DNA of 12,175 nt. Source: CAZYXO01 sp964651315. GTDB taxonomy: Bacteria > Bacillota_I > Bacilli_A > RF39 > UBA660. The DNA is taken from positions 1-12,175 of the forward strand of contig CAZYXO010000034.1 of the NCBI GenBank assembly GCA_964651315.1. Reading direction: 5' to 3'. A model generated the notes under the pieces. The model was not told where the DNA came from, ran no database searches, and saw only the letters and a list, made by a program, of their open reading frames with translations. The position numbers and the translations under genes are program-made. Shown here piece after piece: positions 1-5,285 of this stretch (position 1 is its first letter; each line of letters begins with the position of its first letter).

Positions 1-59
1 TGCATGTCTTAGGCATGCCGCCAGCGTTCATCCTGAGCTAGGATCAAACTCTCAATAAA
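1..59 (-). rRNA. rrs: 16S ribosomal RNA, 5' end only (gene continues past the left edge)
   Basis: Read on the minus strand, the sequence contains the universal small-subunit start GAGAGTTTGATCC followed by GATGAACGCTGGCGGCATGC, the 5' domain of 16S rRNA. Only about 59 bases are in the window. The mature 5' end is placed near 59 by analogy with Bacillus, where the RNA begins TTTAT just before GGAGAG. Helix 1 can be seen: GAGTT pairs with AGCTC across the TGATCCT loop. The base equivalent to E. coli G21 is A (position 39), turning the usual U-G wobble of helix 1 into a U-A pair. Identification is certain; the exact mature end is inferred. Confidence 0.97.
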
Positions 60-152
60 AAATTAATCTTATTTCAGTTTAATCTTAAGCTACTCAAAAT
101 TGACTTATTTACTTAGTTTTCAAAGATCATTCACGCGTCTTTTTCAAAACGC
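60..152 (-). promoter_or_regulatory. rRNA leader with boxB-like hairpin and boxA-like antitermination motif
   Basis: This is the transcribed leader between the predicted start point (about 152) and mature 16S. On the minus strand it opens with a near-perfect hairpin at 152-135: GCGTTTT, GAAA loop, AAGACGC, seven pairs including one G-U, closed by a GNRA tetraloop. Six bases later comes GATCTTTGAAAACT (128-115), which resembles the boxA-type motif found in the leaders of Firmicutes rRNA operons. Hairpin followed by boxA is the layout of rRNA antitermination (nut-like) sites bound by NusB/NusE (S10). The rest (110-60) is AT-rich and probably supplies the 5' arm of the RNase III processing stem, whose partner lies outside the window. 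Assignment rests on motif and position. Confidence 0.7.
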
Positions 153-158
153 AAAATT

Positions 159-187
159 ACTATACCAAATCATTTTTACAAAGTCAA
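159..187 (-). promoter_or_regulatory. rRNA operon promoter (-35 TTGACT, 17 bp, extended -10 TGG-TATAGT)
   Basis: On the minus strand TTGACT (187-182) lies exactly 17 bp from TATAGT (164-159). The -10 is preceded by TGG, giving an extended -10. Five of six bases match consensus in each box. Predicted start is near 152, about 93 bases before mature 16S. Spacing, position and the A-tract array immediately upstream make this the strongest promoter in the window. Confidence 0.9.
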
Positions 188-190
188 CAC

Positions 191-216
191 TTTTTTTGAA
201 TTTTTTTAACTTTTTT
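191..216 (-). promoter_or_regulatory. phased A-tract UP element of the rRNA promoter
   Basis: Immediately upstream of the -35 box are three A-tracts on the minus strand (T-runs on plus) at 191-197, 201-207 and 211-216, starting exactly 10 bp apart. A-tracts repeated once per helical turn bend DNA, and AT-rich sequence just upstream of -35 in rRNA promoters is the usual contact site of the RNA polymerase alpha C-terminal domain. The pattern is directly visible; the activating role is inferred from known rRNA promoters. Confidence 0.75.
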
Positions 217-235
217 ATTTTAAATGATTTAATAA

Positions 236-253
236 CAAGCATTTTGGTGCTTG
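236..253 (-). terminator. probable terminator of the DUF402 phosphatase gene
   Basis: Minus-strand stem CAAGCA / TGCTTG with a six-base loop, 43 bases past the stop codon and before the rRNA promoter. The following sequence (TTATTAAATCATTT) is only moderately T-rich, so efficiency is uncertain. It is the only hairpin separating the gene at 297-845 from the rRNA promoter. Confidence 0.45.
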
Positions 254-296
254 CTAAATAAATGTACCATAAATTTTATGAAAAATAAAGCACAAA

Positions 297-845
297 TTAA
301 CCATTTTGTGCATTTTTTTGTAAAAATTTGTAAATTTTGAAATAATTTTCGACAACTTTGTCAGAAAATGGGCCACTTTTCATTTTATTCATCGAAATTA
401 GTGTATTTAATTCTTGTTTAATTATGTAATCTATTTCGGTTGAATAGTTCATAATTTTCTTGTGATAGTTATATTCATTCTTATCTAAAACTCGATAACA
501 TCCATCAGGAAAAATTCTTAAATCCAAATCATAATCAATATATTTAATAATATTATCATCAATAATAAAAGGTGTAGCTATATTACAATAGTAATATAAT
601 CCAAATTTTTTCAATTGACCAATAACATTAAACCAGTGATTTCGATAGAAAAACATAACTGCAGGTTCATTTGTTTTATGTGTTCTACCATCATTTTCTG
701 TAACTCTAGCTTTATTATTACCACACACTATCATTTCTTCATTTATGTCAAGAACAACCGCTTCATCCCATGTACGATGAATTTTACCATTATGTTTATA
801 GCAGTGGATAGTCAATTTATCTCCAACTTTTATATTTTCATACAT
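297..845 (-). CDS. nucleoside tri-/diphosphate phosphatase, DUF402 (UPF0374, YgaC/Ntdp-like)
   Basis: 182-residue protein of the DUF402 family, typified by Bacillus YgaC and the Staphylococcus Ntdp enzyme, a metal-dependent phosphatase that removes phosphates from nucleoside tri- and diphosphates. Hallmarks visible are YKHNGKIHRTW (residues 16-26), the EPAVMFFYRNHWFNVI segment (61-76) and the acidic metal-binding stretch YIDYDLDLRIFPDG (102-115), with Asp104, Asp106 and Asp108. No signal peptide or membrane segment is seen, so it is cytoplasmic. The family normally begins shortly before the YKHNG motif. ATG at 845 with GTTGGA six bases upstream is preferred over an in-frame TTG at 863, which lacks a ribosome site. 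It is the last gene before the rRNA promoter and appears to be transcribed alone. Family assignment is confident; substrate range is from homologues. Confidence 0.88.
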   Translation of the reverse strand: MYENIKVGDKLTIHCYKHNGKIHRTWDEAVVLDINEEMIVCGNNKARVTENDGRTHKTNEPAVMFFYRNHWFNVIGQLKKFGLYYYCNIATPFIIDDNIIKYIDYDLDLRIFPDGCYRVLDKNEYNYHKKIMNYSTEIDYIIKQELNTLISMNKMKSGPFSDKVVENYFKIYKFLQKNAQNG

Positions 846-868
846 ATTTAATCCAACTTTCAAACATT

Positions 869-897
869 ATTATACACCATTTTTTTATAATTAAAAA
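869..897 (-). promoter_or_regulatory. candidate promoter of the DUF402 gene
   Basis: A perfect minus-strand TATAAT (874-869) lies 24 bp before the ATG at 845. At 17 bp upstream there is only TTTTTA (897-892), a poor -35 that overlaps the T-run of the preceding terminator. The perfect -10 and the terminator upstream argue for a promoter here, but perfect TATAAT also arises by chance in DNA this AT-rich. Confidence 0.4.
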
Positions 898-922
898 GAA
901 TTGTTAATTTACCAACAATTCT
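893..922 (-). terminator. terminator of the CtpA/CtpB-type protease gene, folded over its stop codon
   Basis: Minus-strand perfect 9-bp stem AGAATTGTT (922-914) / AACAATTCT (905-897) with an eight-base loop, followed by TTTTAATTAT. The stop codon (906-904) sits at the loop-stem junction, so the last codons of the protease form one arm of the hairpin. Confidence 0.65.
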
Positions 923-2100
923 ATTGCTTTTGTCTTTTGTGTATCATTTATTTCTTTAATATTTCCTTCTTCATCATATTTAATATCAAGTTCTACTTCA
1001 TAATCAGGAATTAATCCTATTCCATCAATACATTCACCATTTGGTCTTAGCCACTTTGCAGATGTATATTTTACCATACTACCATTAGTTAATTTCATTG
1101 TTTGTTGAACTTTTCCTTTACCAAAAGATTTCTCTCCTACCAATATTGCTCCATAACTATCTTTTAAAGCCGCTGCTAGTATTTCGGAAGCTGATGCACT
1201 ACCTCCATCCATTAATATGACTACTTTATAGTCCTTTTTATCACTTGTTTCATCTTTTATCACATCATCGCCATCTTTTCCTTCTAAAGTATATATCAAT
1301 TTGCCTTTTTCTAAAAATAAATTTGCAACACCCGTTGCAGCAGTTAAATAACCCCCAGTATTACCTCTAACATCAATTACTACCCCTTCAATATTTTCAG
1401 TTTCCATTTTATTTAAGGCCAATCTCACTTGTTCTTCCAATGTTTGAGAAAAGGTCGTAATAGCCATAAATCCAACTTTTTTATTATTGCTTTCAACTAC
1501 TTCATAAGTTATTGCCGGAACATTTAATGTCGATTTCTCTACCACAAATGATATTTTTTCATTATCACGCAAAATACCCAAATTAATATCGCCTTTAGTA
1601 TCTTGAATCATTTTTGCTGTTTTACTTGATGATTCACTTGTTACATCAGTTCCATTAACACTAATAACTTTATCATTTATTTTAATACCCGCTTTATCTG
1701 CAGGACTATTTTCAAATACTTCTAAAATTATATTTTCGCCATTTAATGAAACTCCTAAACCTTCATATGTTCCTTTTAATTTTTCTTCTAATTCTTTTGT
1801 TTCAGACTCAGTTAAATAATTTGAATAATCTTCTCCTAAATACTTTAACATTGCATCTATGGCTTTATTTAGCATTTCTTTGTTATCTATTTTTTCATAA
1901 TAATCATCTAAAATAGATGCATAAACAGTCAAAAATTCCTTTAAAGAATCATCTTTTGTTAAACTCGCATAAGCAAAGCCACTTTTTTCTTGATAACTAT
2001 TAAACACAATAACTCCACATGTTAAACCAGAAACCACTGCAGTTATTATTACTATTATAATTATATCTAATAATTTAAAGCCTTTTGTTTTTTCTTTCAT
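904..2100 (-). CDS. carboxy-terminal processing protease, S41 family (CtpA/CtpB)
   Basis: 398-residue membrane-anchored serine protease. Order of parts: short basic N-terminus, one membrane segment (residues 10-33), an N-terminal helical region (about 45-105), a PDZ domain (about 110-185, with GLGVSLNGENIILEVFENSPADKAGI) that recognises C-termini, and the S41 core with DVRGNTGGYL (243-252) and GGSASASEI (299-307). Catalytic residues by alignment of spacing with CtpB are Ser303, Lys328 (in FGKGKVQ) and Gln332; the 25-residue Ser-Lys gap matches the family. The active site would face outside the membrane. In Bacillus CtpB the enzyme cleaves a sporulation signalling protein; the substrate here is unknown. 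The start ATG has AGGAG 12 bases upstream. It follows the thioredoxin-like gene at 2165-2668, separated by a terminator. Confidence 0.95.
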   Translation of the reverse strand: MKEKTKGFKLLDIIIIVIITAVVSGLTCGVIVFNSYQEKSGFAYASLTKDDSLKEFLTVYASILDDYYEKIDNKEMLNKAIDAMLKYLGEDYSNYLTESETKELEEKLKGTYEGLGVSLNGENIILEVFENSPADKAGIKINDKVISVNGTDVTSESSSKTAKMIQDTKGDINLGILRDNEKISFVVEKSTLNVPAITYEVVESNNKKVGFMAITTFSQTLEEQVRLALNKMETENIEGVVIDVRGNTGGYLTAATGVANLFLEKGKLIYTLEGKDGDDVIKDETSDKKDYKVVILMDGGSASASEILAAALKDSYGAILVGEKSFGKGKVQQTMKLTNGSMVKYTSAKWLRPNGECIDGIGLIPDYEVELDIKYDEEGNIKEINDTQKTKAIELLVN

Positions 2101-2126
2101 TAATTTAATCTTCTCCTAGCATATTA

Positions 2127-2155
2127 ATCTTATCACATTTAATGTTTAAAAAAAA
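2127..2155 (-). promoter_or_regulatory. weak candidate promoter of the CtpA/CtpB-type protease gene
   Basis: On the minus strand TGATAAGAT (2135-2127) reads as an extended -10 (TGA then TAAGAT, four of six matches). The matching -35 position is only a T-run that belongs to the terminator upstream. If that terminator works, the protease gene needs its own promoter, and this is the best candidate. Confidence 0.3.
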
Positions 2156-2174
2156 GAGTTTAACTTATAAACTC
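2148..2174 (-). terminator. terminator of the thioredoxin-like gene with stop codon in the loop
   Basis: Minus-strand stem GAGTTTA (2174-2168) / TAAACTC (2162-2156), a five-base loop that contains the TAA stop codon (2167-2165), then eight consecutive T (2155-2148). The stem is short but perfect and the T-run is the best in the window. Confidence 0.75.
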
Positions 2175-2668
2175 AATTCATTTTTTATTGCATCTCTTGT
2201 TTCTAAGTACTTTACTATTTTACCCTTATTTACTTTAATTAATGCAACATCTTTAATTTTAAGGTCATTTAATCCAGTTGGACTAGAATTACTTGTTTCA
2301 TCGCTTATATATTCTTTATTTAAGTAAGAATCTATATCTAAATAATATACTTCTAAACTATTTTCTTCCCCTTCATATACACCTTTTAAAGTAGAATAAA
2401 AACTTTCAAATTCGTTATCTTTACTATATGCAAGAACATAATATTCTTCTTCCGGTCTTGTAAGCATTGTTCCAGCAATTACGGTGTCATAATCTAAACT
2501 TCCTATTGGTTCTGTTCTAACATAGTTTTTACCAAATAAATCTTTTGTTACAAACGCCCTTGTTCCAACATAGAATAAAGCAATGATAACCACTAAAATA
2601 CTTAATATTTTAATAAATCTAATAATTTCTTTTTGATCTTCTGTATAATATTTTTCTCTTTTTTGCAT
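2165..2668 (-). CDS. membrane-anchored protein resembling a thioredoxin fold without catalytic cysteines
   Basis: 167-residue protein of unknown function. It has a charged N-terminus, one membrane segment (residues 17-35) and an extracytoplasmic domain of about 130 residues. The segment YYVLAYSKDNEFESFYSTL (77-94), then LEVYYLDIDSYLN (105-117), then IKDVALIKVNKGKIVKYLET (138-157) follow the strand-helix order of thioredoxin-like proteins. However, the CxxC site and the cis-proline before the last strands are absent and there is no cysteine at all. A redox role is therefore unlikely; a binding or chaperone role is only a guess. ATG at 2668 is chosen because GAGGTG sits six bases upstream; the GTG nine bases earlier would overlap that ribosome site. 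It precedes the CtpA/CtpB-type gene but a strong terminator lies between them. Confidence 0.8.
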   Translation of the reverse strand: MQKREKYYTEDQKEIIRFIKILSILVVIIALFYVGTRAFVTKDLFGKNYVRTEPIGSLDYDTVIAGTMLTRPEEEYYVLAYSKDNEFESFYSTLKGVYEGEENSLEVYYLDIDSYLNKEYISDETSNSSPTGLNDLKIKDVALIKVNKGKIVKYLETRDAIKNELSL

Positions 2669-2692
2669 GATATACACCTCTTCACAAAATTT

Positions 2693-2721
2693 ATTATAAC
2701 AAATACTTTTTTAATTAAAAA
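2693..2721 (-). promoter_or_regulatory. extended -10 promoter of the thioredoxin-like gene
   Basis: On the minus strand TGT-TATAAT (2701-2693) is a perfect -10 with the TGn extension, 24 bp before the ATG at 2668. The -35 position (2721-2716, TTTTTA) is poor, which the extended -10 can offset. A strong terminator just upstream (2774-2804) means a local promoter is needed. Confidence 0.6.
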
Positions 2722-2773
2722 GCAAAATTTATTATTTTTAACAAAAAATCACTTAAAATTCGCTGTTTTTATT

Positions 2774-2804
2774 AAAAAAAGAATATTTTTTGTAAAATAT
2801 TCTT
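2774..2804 (-). terminator. strong intrinsic terminator of the LolA-like lipoprotein gene
   Basis: Minus-strand perfect 11-bp stem AAGAATATTTT / AAAATATTCTT (2804-2794 and 2789-2779), a four-base loop (ACAA) and a run of seven further bases that are T on the RNA strand except where AA follows. It begins about 10 bases past the stop codon. Confidence 0.8.
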
Positions 2805-2813
2805 AAAATTATA

Positions 2814-3836
2814 TTATTTATTTCCTGCTACTAATGCTGAATTATTTAGAGAAATAGCAACTTGGAGCATTTCTGCACTTGATAAATCTGTACTAGCTAA
2901 ATAATAATCGATATTATTTGAAGTCCAATATAGTGAATTTGATGATAACGCTGCTACTGAATCACTTAACATTAATGGCTCACCATATACTGGTATTATT
3001 TCAAAATCATTTGCTCTTGTGGCTATTTCTTCAATTATAACAAAGTTTTTTTCTCCTTTAAATGTCAATATTACTCTTTCGCCATTTTCTGTTTCTAATG
3101 TTTCACTATTTGTTAAATATGTATCGCTTGGTATAAATAATGGATAAATAATATCATCTAACGATGAAGATGTTTTTGTGTCTTCACATTTTCCATCTGG
3201 TTCTGTGCATTCATTTTCTTTAATTAAATCTTCTAAAACAAAATCGTTTTCATTTAAATTTGCTTTTGTGTCTATTTTAGTAAATATCGTTTTAATTTTT
3301 AAAATATTATCGTTATTATACACTTCTACTTTTTCTGGAAGATTTTTGTTATTAAAATATACTTTTTGGTAGGTTAATTCGCTATTATTTGGATAATCTA
3401 TCTCACTTTTTACCACAATTTGGTTATTTTGTTTTTCAATTTTTAGTTCTTTTGAGTTCTCCATATCATATAGTATTGACTCTAAAATATATGTTTGACT
3501 ACTATTTTCTGGCCATTCACTTTGAAATTTAAAACTTTTATTTAATGAAGGCGTTACGACATATACAGAATCTTTATTCTTTAATATTACTTGTTCATGA
3601 TTATTTGCTTTATTTTTTAAATTTACTTTATAAAAATCATCTTTTAAATGCAATACTTCGATGTCATATGAAAATGTATCTTCATTATTATTTATGTCCA
3701 TTGTTCCTAATATTGAATATGATTTTATATTATTTAAAGTTTTTTTATAGTCTTTTAAAATATTGCTTTCATTTTTTTTACCACATCCAGTTCCAATTAG
3801 TAAAACGATAATTATTAAATATAAAAATCTTTTCAT
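2814..3836 (-). CDS. LolA-like lipoprotein with C-terminal DUF4367-type domain (GerS/YdcC-like)
   Basis: 340-residue predicted lipoprotein. The signal peptide MKRFLYLIIIVLLIGTGC ends in a cysteine (Cys18), though the lipobox is loose, with Gly rather than Leu at -3. Residues about 25-205 carry the LolA/LppX-type half-barrel pattern (KSYSILGTMDI, then YDIEVLHLKDDFYKVNL). This is shared with Gram-positive proteins such as GerS and YdcC, often annotated as outer-membrane lipoprotein sorting proteins although these cells lack an outer membrane. Residues about 230-332 look like a DUF4367 domain, with LYWTSNNIDYYLASTDLSSAEMLQVAISL. A linker holds Cys210 and Cys217, which could form a disulfide. AAAGGGG lies four bases before the ATG. 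It is transcribed alone, divergent from the DUF378 gene. Fold assignment is fairly sure; function is not known. Confidence 0.8.
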   Translation of the reverse strand: MKRFLYLIIIVLLIGTGCGKKNESNILKDYKKTLNNIKSYSILGTMDINNNEDTFSYDIEVLHLKDDFYKVNLKNKANNHEQVILKNKDSVYVVTPSLNKSFKFQSEWPENSSQTYILESILYDMENSKELKIEKQNNQIVVKSEIDYPNNSELTYQKVYFNNKNLPEKVEVYNNDNILKIKTIFTKIDTKANLNENDFVLEDLIKENECTEPDGKCEDTKTSSSLDDIIYPLFIPSDTYLTNSETLETENGERVILTFKGEKNFVIIEEIATRANDFEIIPVYGEPLMLSDSVAALSSNSLYWTSNNIDYYLASTDLSSAEMLQVAISLNNSALVAGNK

Positions 3837-3888
3837 TAAACCCCTTTTCCTTCTCTTACTTAAATATATTTGTTAATAATTAAAAATA

Positions 3889-3917
3889 TTCATACATAAT
3901 TCTAATTATTCTGTTAA
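3889..3917 (-). promoter_or_regulatory. candidate promoter of the LolA-like lipoprotein gene
   Basis: On the minus strand TTAACA (3917-3912, five of six matches) is separated by exactly 17 bp from TATGAA (3894-3889, four of six). The leader to the ATG would be about 50 bases. It lies back to back with the DUF378 upstream region in the 103-bp divergent gap. Confidence 0.45.
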
Positions 3918-3920
3918 TAC

Positions 3921-3926
3921 TATAAT
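3921..3926 (+). promoter_or_regulatory. candidate -10 of the DUF378 gene
   Basis: A perfect TATAAT precedes the gene, but no recognisable -35 is present at 16-18 bp. The predicted start point would fall inside the ribosome site AGGTGA, giving an almost leaderless message. A rival pair is TTGTTA (3870-3875) with CATAAT (3895-3900) at 19 bp. Neither is convincing alone. Confidence 0.3.
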
Positions 3927-3939
3927 TAGGTGATAAGAA

Positions 3940-4155
3940 TTGGCAACATTACAGAAAATTGCATTAATATTTACAATTGTAGGAGCACTTAACTGGGGTT
4001 TAATTGGATTCTTTGATTTCAATCTAGTTGAATCTTTATTTAAAAGTGGTACAGCAATTACAAATATTATTTATGCAATCGTTGGTATATGTGGATTAAT
4101 TAATCTAGGATTATTATTCACTGATATAGAACATGAACCAACAAGAAGAAAATAG
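3940..4155 (+). CDS. DUF378 family small membrane protein
   Basis: 71-residue protein of the DUF378 family (Bacillus YuzA type), small two-helix membrane proteins of unknown function. The family signature GALNWGLIGFF (residues 15-25) is present, and the two membrane segments are at about 6-26 and 39-61. The C-terminus is short and charged (EHEPTRRK). It starts with TTG, supported by AGGTG seven bases upstream; no better in-frame start exists. It is the only plus-strand gene here, divergent from the lipoprotein gene and convergent with the gene at 4178-5194, from which a hairpin separates it by 22 bp. Confidence 0.88.
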   Translation: MATLQKIALIFTIVGALNWGLIGFFDFNLVESLFKSGTAITNIIYAIVGICGLINLGLLFTDIEHEPTRRK

Positions 4156-4180
4156 TCGAAGTTAAATCGGCTATTTTTTA
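4151..4180 (+). terminator. terminator shared by convergent genes, with the DUF378 stop codon in the stem
   Basis: Stem AATAGTCGA (4151-4159) / TCGGCTATT (4167-4175), nine pairs with one G-U, a seven-base loop and then a T-rich tract TTTTATTTTATT. The TAG stop of DUF378 is inside the left arm. On the minus strand the same hairpin is followed by TTCTTCTT, so it can probably also stop transcription from the gene at 4178-5194. Confidence 0.82.
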
Positions 4181-5194
4181 TTTTATTCCACTTTCTTTAG
4201 TTGTTAAATTATACCAGTATATTTTTTTATTATTATCTTTTGTAAATTCAATATTTATTTCGTTATTATTTAACATCGATGCCGCAAATTCTTCATTTTC
4301 ATCCATTTCAAATTCAGTTAAGAGGATATTATTATAATTTATTAATTGTAATTTATTATTTTTTTTACTTATTATAACATCTTTTGTATAATTTATTATT
4401 TCCGTCAGTTCACTTTTAAAAGTACTTATATTATTTATATCAATTATTTCATATGTTGATTTATCATAAGATATATAAATAATATTATCACTAACATAAC
4501 GCAAAAAATAGTATTCATTGTTATCTAATAAATTTTTACCATTTTTATCATACAAACGATATTTTTGAGAATCACTCGTTAATTGATAATATTTATTTGC
4601 TATTAATGAAATATCTTTACCAACTAATATTATTTCTCCTGTATTAATATCCAGTAAATATTTATTATTTTTATCATTATTTAAAGTAGCTAATATATGA
4701 TTACTTTCTAAATAATTTAAATAATCATTTTCATACATAAAAGATGAATAATTATAATTTATTGTTAATTTCTTTAAATCTATATTATAAAAACCATAAA
4801 ACTCATCATTATTTATTACCAAACCATATTTTTTATCATCTTTTGATATTAAATTTACCTTTTTGGCATTTAATCCAATATCATATATTTCACTAATCAT
4901 TTTTACATAATCATATATTATTACCTTTTTATTATCAATTATTATTATTTCATTTGCTTTATTACTACTTATTTCGCATTTTTCGTTTGAACACAATACT
5001 TTTCTTTTTTGATCTTTGCATTGTTCATCAAAATAGTATTGGCCATCGTAACAAATAATTTTTTCATACGTTTTAGATAAAACTATTGGTTTTTTACTTT
5101 TTTTACCATCAAAAATAAAAAATGCTAAAATTAATAATGTCATTATTAAAGACCATATTGCGATAACAATAATTCTGCGTTTATTAAGTGTCAT
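4178..5194 (-). CDS. unrecognised membrane-anchored protein with N-terminal cysteine cluster
   Basis: 338-residue protein I do not recognise. It has a basic N-terminus and one membrane segment (residues 7-28), then a large domain predicted to be outside the cell. Just after the membrane segment there are four cysteines, Cys48, Cys59, Cys68 and Cys73, the only ones in the protein, spaced as could suit two disulfides. The rest is rich in Asn, Lys, Tyr and Ile and has recurring short strand-like units (KYGLVINNDEFYGFYNIDL, KYLLDINTGEIILV, KYRLYDKNGKNLL). These suggest a beta-propeller or WG-repeat type sensor-like domain. ATG at 5194 is preceded by AAGGGATGA. It follows cdaR, the position where glmM stands in many Firmicutes, but has its own promoter. 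Confidence 0.8.
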   Translation of the reverse strand: MTLNKRRIIVIAIWSLIMTLLILAFFIFDGKKSKKPIVLSKTYEKIICYDGQYYFDEQCKDQKRKVLCSNEKCEISSNKANEIIIIDNKKVIIYDYVKMISEIYDIGLNAKKVNLISKDDKKYGLVINNDEFYGFYNIDLKKLTINYNYSSFMYENDYLNYLESNHILATLNNDKNNKYLLDINTGEIILVGKDISLIANKYYQLTSDSQKYRLYDKNGKNLLDNNEYYFLRYVSDNIIYISYDKSTYEIIDINNISTFKSELTEIINYTKDVIISKKNNKLQLINYNNILLTEFEMDENEEFAASMLNNNEINIEFTKDNNKKIYWYNLTTKESGIK

Positions 5195-5220
5195 ATTTTA
5201 TCATCCCTTATTTTAATAAT

Positions 5221-5249
5221 ATTATAACTTTTAAAATAAATAATATCAA
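5221..5249 (-). promoter_or_regulatory. promoter of the cysteine-cluster membrane protein gene
   Basis: On the minus strand TTGATA (5249-5244, five of six) and a perfect TATAAT (5226-5221) are separated by exactly 17 bp, 27 bp before the ATG and just past the cdaR terminator. This is a near-consensus housekeeping promoter. Confidence 0.75.
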
Positions 5250-5252
5250 TAG

Positions 5253-5274
5253 AAAAGATAGATTGCTCTATCTT
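5253..5274 (-). terminator. terminator of cdaA-cdaR
   Basis: Minus-strand perfect 8-bp stem AAGATAGA / TCTATCTT closed by a GCAA (GNRA) tetraloop, followed by TT then CTATT. It starts 11 bases after the cdaR stop. The T-run is short, but the stem is stable and a promoter for the next gene follows at once. Confidence 0.65.
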
Positions 5275-5285
5275 AAAATTTTTAA

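Noticed and set aside
615..851. Plus-strand open frames opposite genes (for example 615-851, 3545-3811, 5899-6186, 7614-7982, 8072-8431)
   Set aside because: They are antisense to well-supported genes, lack ribosome sites and encode low-complexity hydrophobic or Ser/Phe/Ile-rich sequence expected from the complement of AT-rich coding DNA.
846..863. TTG start at 863 for the DUF402 gene
   Set aside because: No ribosome site upstream; it would overlap the region just past the candidate -10; family length and start fit ATG 845 better.
2678..2773. Riboswitch or leader RNA upstream of the thioredoxin-like gene
   Set aside because: The region is almost pure A/T with no stable stem beyond the terminator of the upstream gene, and the predicted leader is only about 20 bases.
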